From NCBI RefSeq assembly GCF_007655135.1, contig NC_045128.1, positions 41,615,885 to 41,679,884 of the forward strand: DNA of 64,000 bases, written 5' to 3'. Both the position numbers and the translations under genes were made by a program. The notes below the pieces were generated by a model. It did not search any database. It had not been told where the DNA came from and was given only the letters and a program-made list of their open reading frames with translations. Positions within the stretch are counted from its first letter, which is position 1; every line of letters starts with the position of its first letter. Shown piece after piece: positions 19,990 to 30,467 of this stretch. Origin of the DNA: Punica granatum (lineage: Eukaryota; Streptophyta; Magnoliopsida; Myrtales; Lythraceae).

Positions 19990-21700
19990 TATCAAGCCAC
20001 CTGCACCCAGCATAACGTGTGTTTCCGCGTGCTACCCCTTTTGTATGCAACTTGGCCCATCCTGTACATGGTTTTAACCTGCCCAACTAGCTTCCATATA
20101 TACTTTCTGCTGATGACCCTTCGAAGCCATAAGAGGATCTGAGCATGCAAAAAACTAGCTACTCGCCACCTGGAAGACAGCTCCGGCACATCCAGGTCCA
20201 GCCGATCTATTAGATTGAGCGTCAAAGACATCTTTGTTTTGCCTTTCCCAAATAAGCCAGCAGCCAGCTCCAAAGATCAACGCCCAAGACAGTCCTTGCG
20301 GTCCACAGTGCGAGCTCGAGATGTTCCTTATCAACCACTGTTCATGCTCATCCGAGAAAAATCGTTGCTTCATATTGGCAGGAACCATCTCAAGCCAAAG
20401 ATCGCAATCCCTTAAAACATGCGTGATTGTCTCCAACCCATTACCACATATCGGACAATTCCCCGCCAAAGACGAGACTCTTTAGTGAGGTGAGGAGTCT
20501 CCCGTGACCCACCAACCATAGGGGGGAAAAAAAACTTTGGATTCGTTGCAGCCCTTGCCATTTCCATATTAGTTTATCCAAAGGACGCTTTCCTCAGCTA
20601 AGTTTCTGCTAATGAGTAGAGCAGTAGATAAGCAGACTTGACCGAGAAAGCACCGTTTGGTGTCCGCTTCCACACTGTTTGGTCTGGTCCCCGATCAACA
20701 GCTGGGGTAGGAACAGAAGCAATGTAAAGAAGAGCTTGTTGAGGGATCAAATTTGCAAACAACTCCCATCGCCAACCTGCGTGTTCTCGTGCGCGTATGA
20801 TCTCACTGGAGCAAGCTCCCATTCATCAGGGATTATCCCAGTAGCGACATCCAATAATTAAACTTCCTTGAAGAGGTAGCCAATGATCTGTCCAGAACTT
20901 AAACGTTCAATCCTGAACCAATAGACCAACCTAAGCCATGTACAATTTTAGGCCACACATCACGGGTAGCACTCCATAACCATGAGCCTTTCGGCTTCCT
21001 CATGAAATTTGGGACAACAACATTGGGTTCATCATACTTATATCAACGAACCTGTGCCCATATTGTGTCTTCCTTCACAATCAGACCCCCAGCATACCTC
21101 AGCAAGAAAGGCCTCATTAAATTCTCGAAGCCTTACTTACTCCCAACCCACTTCGATTCAATGGTTGGGTGATGATCACATTCCAGCTGATTAAATGCAT
21201 CTTCCTCCGATCTGTTGTGTGTCCCCATTCGAAATTTCGGCATAGCCGTTGTATATATCTCATCAAGAATGCCGTAAGGCACCTTGGTAGACTGCATAGT
21301 AAATGGCGGCAACGAGGTCAGAGCAGATTTCACTAGAGTTACTCGACCCAGCAATGAAAGCATGGTTGCTGCCCAACCTGAGAGCCGAGCCTAAACTCGC
21401 TCTATTGTTCCATAATATGTTTGGTCGGTCACCTTCCCATGCAGCAAATTAAGGAACGCCGAGGGAAATACCTTCCCAGGTCGTCTGTCACCGAAAAGGA
21501 ACTAATCGTCTGGATCTCTGAGCGAAGTGAGTGATTGACGTTCCTTGAAAAAATACATCATCATCTTGTGCTCGCTCACCTTCTACCCCGAAGCATCACA
21601 GAATTTTCTAATAACTGCACGTGTGCAATAGAGGCCTCCGCAATCTACAGCAAATCATCTGCAAGCATTAAATGAGATACTTCCCGGTCCAGATTGGCCT
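19990..21700 (-). mobile_element. LINE fragment, minus strand, degenerate
   Basis: Minus-strand pieces in order are HLMLADDLL (RT box with the catalytic ADD, about 21660), LLGRVTLVKSALTSLPPF (about 21300-21360), KPKGSWLWSATRDVWPK (about 20960-21000), and the zf-RVT domain NCPICGNGLETITHVLRDCD (about 20400-20470) followed by WALIFGAGCWLIWERQNKDV. Several stops and frame changes break it (for example after ADDLL), so it is dead. It runs opposite to the neighbouring LINE piece. Its right end abuts the LTO1 stub at 21706. Confidence 0.8.
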
Positions 21701-21705
21701 GTCCA

Positions 21706-21743
21706 TCTGCGACTGCGTCAGCCGCGTCGGGTCTCGGATCCAC
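21706..21743 (-). pseudogene. LTO1: LTO1 5' stub, duplicated copy
   Basis: The minus strand reads Val-Asp-Pro-Arg-Pro-Asp-Ala-Ala-Asp-Ala-Val-Ala-Asp, matching the first 13 residues of LTO1 at 1724, but the ATG has become GTG and the sequence breaks into LINE-derived DNA after codon 13. It marks the left end of the segment duplicated from (or to) 1687-4091. Confidence 0.85.
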
Positions 21744-22677
21744 GATGAGAAGTTGTGTATTAGCAATTTAGCATAACCTGCCCTGAAGGCAATATTGGCG
21801 GTCCCGTGAAAAATAAATAAATAAATAAATAATATATATATATATATATGTGGGCTTGGAGATGAGCCGTAATAACGGGCTGGGCCCAGAGCTTTTGGGC
21901 CCAAGTTTGAGTGCACGTGACAACTCTTTCCATTGCCGGGAAGAGTTGACCGAAACCTTTTTGCAGGTTTCGCCATGTTCTTTTTCTTTCCGATTTTCTG
22001 AAGTCAAACACTCTCCACTTCCGGTGGATCTTCTTCCTTCCCTATTAAATTCTGAGAGAAAGGGAATTCTCTCTGGCGCTGTATTATGAAGTCGGACTGA
22101 GCCAATGGGTACTAAATAAAATGGTTGGATCATTCATTCTTCGTCTCCAGCTCATGAAAACTTCAGAACTGGGAGGCATCATCAGTCATTTTGTTCATAA
22201 ACATGGGCTTTTGCTGCAAAAGAAAGCAATTCCATCCTCTTACTTATTGAAGAAAAAAAAAAAGCAACAGGTAATCGCTATCGCAAGGCAAAATCTTTCC
22301 TTTTTCAAGTTGAAGAAAAGGGTTTACTTTTTGATGCTCAGCTCGAGCCGAGATGCAAGTTGAGGTTGACAATGTGGTTCGTACTATGTGAGTTTGTGTG
22401 AAGAAATCTCGGGAAGGAACATGCATGCACGGTGGGATGGATATTCAAAATAAAAAAGGATTAACAAAAGCCATTTTTGTTTTTGTTTTTTTTATATTGT
22501 TAAATTCTCCATGCTCAACTCTCTTGAGAGACACACACTGACCACACAGTTCCCACGCTTCTCTGATTCATCAACCCATTTACCTTTTTTTTTTTTGGTG
22601 AATTGAACCCTTTTGCTCACTCGGTTTCCATAAGTACCATCAGACACAGAGGAAGAGGAAAGAGAGAAAAAGTGAGG

Positions 22678-22749
<72 letters not shown>

Positions 22750-22922
22750 TGAGTTTGACAGAGCAAAGCAGTTTGGTGCATGGTCCATTTCGCATGAGAG
22801 GCAAACGTTTTATCCATGATGACAGCAGCGTAAACCCAAAAGGGGAGCTGAGGGGGGAGTGACTGATCGATCCCGAGTTTTGTTCTGTCCGCGTTTTGTT
22901 CCGGCAAGCTTCAAGCGGATAG
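21744..22922. promoter_or_regulatory. Duplicated divergent promoter region, copy 2
   Basis: Clearly homologous to 1725-2618, with small insertions, including an ATAA repeat near 21812 and an AT run at about 21832-21849. It drives the intact coiled-coil gene at 22923; on the other side only the LTO1 stub remains. The copies differ in GA-tract length and in a T-rich insertion near 22586. Confidence 0.55.
22680..22747. repeat. (GA)n microsatellite, long
   Basis: About 34 uninterrupted GA units in the presumed 5' leader of the coiled-coil gene copy 2, twice the length of the tract in copy 1. Confidence 0.95.
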
Positions 22923-25122
22923 ATGGCAGTGGGGGGATACCACATCAAGGGTAGCAGCGGAGGAGGGCAGAGGGAGAGGGGCCGGCCGTATGGGTTGATG
23001 CTGCTGCTGGCATTCGGTGCAGCGCTTCTGGGAGTGATGGCCCTGCACAAGCTCAGAGAGAGACGCATCCACCATCTCCTCCTAAAGGACAAGGATCGGG
23101 AGCTCTTCTCCCTCCATCTTCTCTTACAGGTGCACCCTCTCCCATGCAAGTCAAATTCATGGGTCAATCTGTTGCATTTCTCAACTTTTTGCCATTGCAT
23201 GGAACTTGAGAGAGACATCTTTGATCTGTTGCAGTGGCAAAGGGAGTAGATTTTGTGCTGCACCACGGTAGGATAGACTACATTTATGTCAATCGCTGTC
23301 CCGTGTCGACTTGCATGTGGAAATTTTGGCATTTTTCCGGTTATGGGTGCAGAAAGTTTGATCCTTTATTGGTGACATTTGATCTATCCATCTTTCACCA
23401 TTAGATACCAAATCATGCACCGTTCATAAGTTTCAGCAGTAAGGTTGCATGATGTTGTTGGTGAGATCACTGGGTGAGGGAGACATGAAGGAATCTGATC
23501 GTTTGATAGAATGTTATGCGTCATCCAGATTCATGGTTATATCATGACCCATTTAATTGCCGGTGTTTTCTTTTCTTGTGCAGAAGGAGAGAGATAACAC
23601 GAAAGAGATCAGGAAGAAGGCAGAAGAGATGAGGGCAAAGATATACTCCGTTAGGACACAAAAGATGGAGCTAGACAGTCGGGTTCTAGAGATGCAATCC
23701 ACTATCAGCTCTTTGAAAGATGAGCAGAGGACAATGGAGTTGGCGCTCGAAGAAAAGCAAGACGAGATCAAGTTGCTGCGCGAGAAGGAGATGGAGAGAG
23801 GTAAGACAGATCTTCGAGAGAGTTATCTGAAGGAGATCTTGAACCAGAAGGAAATTGAAATTGCAGATCTAAAACGTCAGCCCCAAAGTCTGAAAGTGAG
23901 CATGAGAGGAAGTGAAACACGGAAGGAAGAAATAGACAAACTTGAGAAGAGAGAAGAGAGTGGGCAGAGGCATGGATCCTCTGAAAATTCAACTGTCGCT
24001 AGAGGAGTCGAGGAAACTGAGAGAAAGCTTGGCGGCACAGTGTCGGTGGAAAAAGAGAAGTCGCAGGATCAGGGGAATGTGACAGAAGAAGGTCCAGTGC
24101 AAGGAGAAGCTACTCGTGAGAGTAACAGTTTTGAGGGCGCTGTGATGAATAGAGTTGAACAAGGGACAGGGAATGACTTATATGTGATCACTACGGGTAA
24201 TGGTGCTGCCATGGATGTAGTTGTTGAAGGAAAAGCTGAACTGAAGAAACTCGAAGAGGGGGAGAAGTCGGAGCATCCAGGTAATAGCACGGGTCATTTG
24301 AGTTCAACAGTTCAAAGAAAGCTCGGTGATGAACATCGAAGCAGAAGTAAAGGAAAGAGGTGGAGAGCTCTTGCAAGACACAGGAGACTGGAGAGCAAGA
24401 GGAACTCTGTGACGATGAAGCACCGGAGATTCATTGAGGATGCAGGAAAAGAAGAAAAGCACTCGAGGGTTAATACAGCAAAAGAGCAGAATCGAGATAT
24501 GAACATGAGGAGAACAAACGAGTTGGATCAAGAAGGTGGTGTCATAAAATTCTCTCAGGACTTTAACGGGAACAATCTGGTGAGGAAAGAAGATAGCGAT
24601 GGTGGGAATAGACTTGAGACTGGAGGAGAAGGCGAAGAAAGCACGAAGCAGGATCGAGATGGTCTTGAGAGTGGAGGAAGTGGCAATGAAAACCCAAAGG
24701 AGGATCAATATGGACTCCAGAGTGGAGGGAAAGGTGAAGAAAGCCCAGAGGAGGGAAAGGAACTCAAAACAATGGGTGACCTGGGAAACCAATTTATCGA
24801 AGAAGTGCCAAAGAATAGGGGCATGGAGACTGAAGCTAGGAACCCTGTGAATGGAGGCGAAAATGGAGTGGCTGAGGTTGAGATCAAAGAACTAGGAAAC
24901 CAAGAAGGTGATGCCGCTGCAGAGAATATCAGTGAGGACGCCAATAGTAAAGAAGCTGGTGCTAGGGAAGAGGAAGTTCCAAATGATCCCGAGGAAGAAG
25001 TGAGAGAAGCAGATGTTGAGGATCCACAAGAGTCGGAAAAGGACACAGCCAGTAGGGATTTCTTCAAGGTAGATGCTCCAGAGGTCGAAGAACACGAGGA
25101 CGAGTACAAGGAGGAAACATAA
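22923..25122 (+). CDS. Single-pass membrane coiled-coil protein, intact copy
   Basis: Two exons, 22923..23129 and 23584..25122, encode 581 aa. Residues about 21-42 form one hydrophobic segment (YGLMLLLAFGAALLGVMAL). From about residue 55 to 210 the protein is a charged coiled coil (LEMQSTISSLKDEQRTMELA, LKEILNQKEIEIADLK). The rest is very acidic and Glu/Lys/Gly-rich, with three imperfect repeats of about 20 residues near residues 415-475 (DGGNRLETGGEGEES, RDGLESGGSGNEN, QYGLQSGGKGEES), and an acidic tail. I know similar plant proteins only as uncharacterised. The layout suggests a protein anchored in a membrane with a long rod outside it; the role is unknown. The copy at 2619 is its broken paralogue. 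Confidence 0.85.
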
Positions 25123-25823
25123 AGAGTCCGAGTTTTAGGCAGAACTCAAAACAGCCTTTAAACTCTCCTGTAGGGCTTGCTTAGATTGTATAGGTTATGC
25201 ATATTTGTAAGGCTAATGGTATTGCTTTTCTAGCATTGACTTGTCATGTTCTACTCGGATGGAACCACTGGTCTTTCCAATTTGTCATCTGAGCCAGACA
25301 TCAACACAACTCAAACAAGCAGCACCGTCTCAAAGAACACATTAGATTACAAGAAAATGATGAAGATCAGTAAGACCAGGCAATTATGCAGGCTTGCTCT
25401 CCATTTCCCTTGACACAAAGCTAACTCTCTTTTTTATTATTTTTAATGCCGATATGGCCCAAAATATAATCTTTGACTCATTTCCCTACTTAATTCAGAC
25501 ACGGGGTAAACTAAAACATAAAACTCCAGAAAACATCTCTGCACACGAAGTTACAGCATTGAACCGATTTATTGGGAACAGGAGTTCATGCTTCAAATTG
25601 CAAAGTAACGGTGCACAGACGGTGAAAAAGGCCTTAAATGATCTGCAACTTTTGCAAAGTGCCTCCAAAAGTCATTCAGCAAGAGTGGATCACAACACTA
25701 ATCGGGTGACCGGCAAATTGTTCACCGTACAAGGAAAGATAACTCACTCCGACACAAGAAGTCCATGCAGGAATCTTATTTCCAGGAAAAATTGAAGACA
25801 GATACAAGCTACTTGTCCAAACT
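25123..25823. other. Intergenic and 3' UTR sequence
   Basis: Lies between two convergent genes. Reading frames here show no family resemblance. Probably 3' UTR of both neighbours. Confidence 0.5.
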
Positions 25824-27689
25824 TCAGTGAGATGCTCCCGCCAGATTCTGCAAATAGAGAATAAACAGGAAAATTCATCGATGTCTTGTGAATTGATTAA
25901 GAAACACCGAAAGGTGAACCGATTGAAAGGAACCATGAGCCCAAAAAAAATATGATAAAAGAATTCCCCACGCGATTGGCAGGCTGAAGAACACATTGCC
26001 AGAACCAGATATAATTGTGACAAAACAATTTGGCGGTTCTAAAGCCTCTATCTAGTTTGAGCACAGACTGATATTAAAACTTTTATGCAAATCATTCTCA
26101 TCACTTCAAGCTGACGACACAATGAAGTGTAAGACTTTGTAATTTCAAAAGCTTATGCTCTAATTTTTGAGCTATCAGCAATGCATCATTTTTTTTTTTT
26201 TGCAGCTTCATTAATCAAGACTCTAATCATATAGTTCAAAAAGGCCAAAGCAAGATAACGTGAAGCCAAAATTTTCTGAAAGGCCAAAGAAGAGAAAATA
26301 CCTCTTCGTTCTTGCCTTTGCCTCTAGTAAAGAATTTGTATCCCCCAACAATGAGAACACCCCAGCCAGCCAAAGAGGCAATTACAAACTGCACAATGAA
26401 AAGAGTCAATTAGCACATCTGTTTACAAGAACTCAAAACGATACTTCGGAATGTATAGCATATGCACTGACAAGTTCTGTATGGTCTGAACTAGCCTCAA
26501 GAAAAATTTAGTACTGTGTTTCAAAAGGCATTGTATGATATAAAATAGAAGGCCTTTGCAGTTTCGAACCAAACATTATAGATCGAGTCAGAAAATGGAA
26601 ACTGTACTGAGAACTGAGGTATCAACTCACACTATACTGCTGCTCGATAAGTTCTTTTTGAAAACTTAATTTATTAGATAAGAACAGCCAGTTATTTAGA
26701 CAGGATGAGGCTGCAAATAAGATTGCTAAACTGGACAGGAAGTTGTTGCAACTTAGCAAGAAGATGTGTTCCAATTTGCAATGTTTCTCTAACACCATGA
26801 ACAAGAAATATGAAACAACTCCAACAATCTCATACTGAAACAACTCGAGCACAAAGGAAAACAAAGAACCAACAGATCATATTAAAAGCGACAGAGCGGG
26901 ACTTACATGCTCTTCCTTCCATCTTGATGGGCTCATTGGGTCCTGCCAGGCATTAACTCTAGGTGGTCCATGGTGATCTGCAATATTAAACAAAGGTGAA
27001 GATAATAAATCAGTGAAATGAAAAACATGAACGTGTGCAGTTTTTCAAACCACGTACTGCTTAAGACTAGTGAACTCGATCCATTATAAAGTTATTCACA
27101 AAATGGTACAAAAGAATGAAATAGAAGTAAAAGTTAAAAATCCTAAACGATCTAAAAAATGCCGATTCCTGACTGTAAGAACAATGCATTTGCCGGATGA
27201 TGATCAGAGAAGCATGCCCAGCACCCCAACTAGGTATCCACCAGTCAACAAGCATCCTCATTCATTGCCTTCACGGTTGAAAATCTGATCTTTTACTTAT
27301 AATGGGCAAACCGGGAGGCAATTTGGAGCAGGACTAATGAAAACAATCGAACTTTCCAGTAAATATAAGCTCAATCATCTTATTTTCGCATCCTCCGCCT
27401 GTATTTCCAAGAACAATCAGAACTCCGACCCGATCTACGAAAAATTCAATCATAGTTGACAAGAGTCATCGACTACTCCGAGCTCACCCATAAATATTTT
27501 GATTTAAACGCAAGGTTATGGAGATCATACTACTATTGGCGGATGAAAAGGCGAATGGAAATTACCGGCTGCGCCGGCGAGACCGCGCCGCTGAGTGAGT
27601 TGGGGCGATTGGAGAGACAGCCTCGGAGAGGAAGCCCGGGAAAGAGAAGCCACTCGTCCAGCTGCAGCCACCGCTAGTGTTGAAGCCAT
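25824..27689 (-). CDS. Small mitochondrial-type membrane protein, four exons
   Basis: Exons on the minus strand are 27689..27566, 26977..26907, 26388..26302 and 25847..25824, all with GT..AG borders and phases that agree, giving 101 aa. The N-terminus (MASTLAVAAAGRVASLSRAS, ending QRRGLAGAA) has the Arg/Ser/Ala character of a mitochondrial presequence. Next come a conserved-looking HHGPPRVNAWQDPMSPSRW and one membrane segment (FVIASLAGWGVLIVGGYKFF) with a basic tail. I recognise it as a small plant protein family usually annotated as uncharacterised or fibre protein; subunit membership in a respiratory complex is possible but not shown. The last exon codes only seven residues. Confidence 0.75.
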
Positions 27690-27911
27690 GGGAGATTTTC
27701 TTCCGGGAGGCGACTGCGAAAATGGGTGAGACGCTTCAATGGAAGTGAGGCCCTGCCTGCCGGTGCTCGTGCTAGACGAACTTCGGAAGCGCTTGATACG
27801 ACGCCGTTGCTCTCCCCGCAGATCGGACGTGCAACGACGACGTAATGTGACAAATTTAAAAATAAAAAAAAGAAAAAAAGAAAAAGAAAAAGAAAAAGGG
27901 AAAAGGAGATA

Positions 27912-27983
27912 CGCCGTTACTGGGGATCGAACTCGGGTCTCCCGCGTGACAGGCGGGGATACTCACCACTATACTACAACGAC
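27912..27983 (-). tRNA. tRNA-Asp(GTC)
   Basis: 72 nt on the minus strand. The acceptor stem GTCGTTG pairs with TAACGGC with only G-T wobbles, followed by discriminator G. D arm with AGTGGTGAGT, anticodon arm CCCGCCTGTCACGCGGG with anticodon GTC at 27948-27950, and T arm GAGTTCGATCC are intact. No intron. CCA is not encoded, as expected in eukaryotes. It lies upstream of, and in the same orientation as, the small mitochondrial-type gene. Confidence 0.95.
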
Positions 27984-28059
27984 CTTGATGTCTCATTTAA
28001 TAGATTTAATATATATAACAAATAATTTTGTTGAGTTGGGCCTCGCTCCTCCATTCTAT

Positions 28060-30467
28060 TACCAGGCCCGCCCACCCACACGCTCAACAGCGCAACAGAG
28101 AGGCGCTCTAGGGTTTCCTTCATTCATCCTCTGTCTCCGTCTCTGCGGGATTCTCTGAATCCCTATAAGAACCCTACGAAGAGCTTCCCTCTAGATAGCC
28201 GAATCGGTGCGGCCGACGGGTTAGGTCAGGTCTCAACCTTCGTGTTCCCTTTGCCTAGCTCATCGGTGTTTGTCTCTCGTCAATTGGTTCGGGGAGATCT
28301 ATTCTTTTGATCTTCTCTCCTAACTCACATCCTAATTTGTCAGCTGAATCTCTCTTTCCGGGTCCCGTCTAATGCACGATGCACCCCGGGCTGCTCTGAC
28401 AGCAATCCTGACTGAAGATGACAGCCCCAATGCACGTGCAAGATCCTCGCCGTTCGTGTTGCAGTTTAGCTTGATCCTATTCCATGGCTGATCTGTGTCT
28501 TTTTCAACGGCCACATCTTTCTCGAAATTACCTTCTGCAATGCAAGATTGGGTCTTTCGACTTCCTTCCGTCTTTAATCACTCCCAAAACTCGATACTTT
28601 CTCTTACCTTTCTCTGAGACTGTTGATTTATTGTTCAATCTGGCAGTGTCAGTTGGCGATGATTACAATTTATCCGCGCTTCTGAGAGAAATCGATGAAG
28701 CATAAAGGATAAAAAAAATGGTTGAATTTCTTGATATGAGCCAGCTTTTCTTCTCCCAGTCTGACGCAAAAAAAATGAATGGAATTCAAGTAATCGCTTT
28801 TGTTTTTGACCTTCAAAATGGATGATTTTGTCGCGGAGAAAATTGCAGTGAGGATATGAAACACAGCTAAAACGCCAGTTCTGCTTCTGAAAATTCTTGA
28901 TCGAGAACAGCTGTTTCATTCTCTGAGCCTCCCGACCAAAGTCGAAATCTTTCAATTTCTTTACAGTCTTAAGTTAAAAGTTGCTGCTTTGATGTTAACG
29001 ACAACCTTATTGTTTCCATAGAGTCCGAGTGTGTTTGTTCATCTTTGTTTTCAGTTAATGTCCTTGATGAGGTCCACCTAATTGAGGCATAGACCGCCCC
29101 ATGTCCCTGTTCGCAGGGAGAACCTACTTGGGGTCCTATGTTGTAATGAAATCACTGGATACGCCTGAGACATGTCTTTTTGATTAGTGAGGAAATCCCC
29201 ATAATTGTTCTTCGAGCTATACGTTCCTGCTTCTTCGTCTGCTAAATTCGGGAGTGATGTTTCATCATTTTGACTGATCAAGACTTGGTTTTATACTTGA
29301 GTCATCTGCTGCGAGTTTCAACTATACTCCAGCCCCTGCATTTGTCGGGCATGGAGTCTGAAGAACTCGCAGATTGTGTGTTGTCTATCAGCTTCTTCCC
29401 TTGTTAATCCCACGGGATTGGAGTTAAATAACAGCACTACATTTCGAAATAGAATTATTTCTGTTTGCAGCACAAATCTTGCCATCTTCAAAGATACTTT
29501 GATGAAATCGAAAAGAACAGGATGAAACCTGCGGCTAGTATGCGGAAAAGGAAGATCCAACAATCTTTTCTTGCACGGATGTTAAGGGACTAGTCGCGCT
29601 GATTGAGTGTCGTCTCATCATGCATTCTGCCGTGGTTAATGATGCTATAAGATCCATCTACTCGAGCCATGGATTGGCTCAAAATCCTTGTTTACATCAA
29701 TGAGAATGTGATTTCATCCTGGATCTACGAGGATAGATGTCACCTGGGAATATTGTACGTTGAGAAGAACCCAGGGCCAGCCAGAGGATAAAACCTGACG
29801 CACGTTGAAATTATTTTTGTATTGGGACGTTGGACCACCAGAATTGAAGTGGACCACCAGCACGTTGGTTCCCAAATTTTTCATATGGAGCTGGACCGAG
29901 TCCTATCAGTGCCCTCAATCATTCCATTCCATGTCAATAGAAACACCTGCTCGTTATCGGGTAATGTGTGACCACTGGAGAGCTCTCCTGATGCAAGTCC
30001 AATTGTAATGACTATAGAAGAAGACACGATGCTTGATTGTAGTAATGATTGTTGTAAGTCAACCGACATCAAACACGATTTATCTGGTGGGGGAACAATC
30101 TTTATTAGAATATATGATGCATTCTCTACATACGAAAGAACATGAAATTTACCCAAAATTCTTAAACAATGACCTTGTTGTACGACCGGAAGGCAATGAA
30201 TCCTTGGCACGTGCTGCATTATAACAGCGGCCCTCGAACAGTTCCCTGTGATGGGACGGAGCTGCAAAAGCTGTCCGACTTTCTGTGAGCGAGAGAGAGA
30301 GAGAGAAACCCCATCGAGAGAGAGAGAGAAACCCCATCTTCAACTCCTCAATCGATGAACCTTCCGCTGATGGATTGCCTGGTCACTGTCTCTACTGTTT
30401 GATTCCTTCCTAGCTCGTCCGTCGGTGCAGGGTTTCTCTCCTAAATCTGAAACTTGGTTCATCGACT
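28060..30467. other. Region without a recognised protein gene; possible non-coding transcript
   Basis: A leader-like stretch begins near 28100 with CTAGGGTTTCC, a telo-box motif common in 5' leaders of plant translation and ribosome-related genes, and a pyrimidine-rich block. The following 1.6 kb has only short frames (for example 28484-28705, 73 aa, no family). I could not identify snoRNA box pairs or a precursor hairpin with confidence. At about 30288-30337 the unit GAGAGAGAGAAACCCCATC is repeated twice. Confidence 0.35.

Noticed and set aside
22492..23332. Long minus-strand frames rich in Ser-Leu
   Set aside because: They are translations of the (GA)n tract and antisense of exon 1 of the coiled-coil gene.
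24304..25109. Minus-strand frames of 162 and 134 aa
   Set aside because: Antisense of the acidic, Glu/Lys-rich exon 2, which is naturally poor in stops on the other strand.
25394..25795. 133-aa plus-strand frame after the coiled-coil gene
   Set aside because: No domain, no exon signals, overlaps likely 3' UTR of convergent genes.
29640..29740. Possible microRNA hairpin around GAGCCATGGATTGGCTC
   Set aside because: The inverted repeat is short and no extended stem or known mature sequence could be seen.
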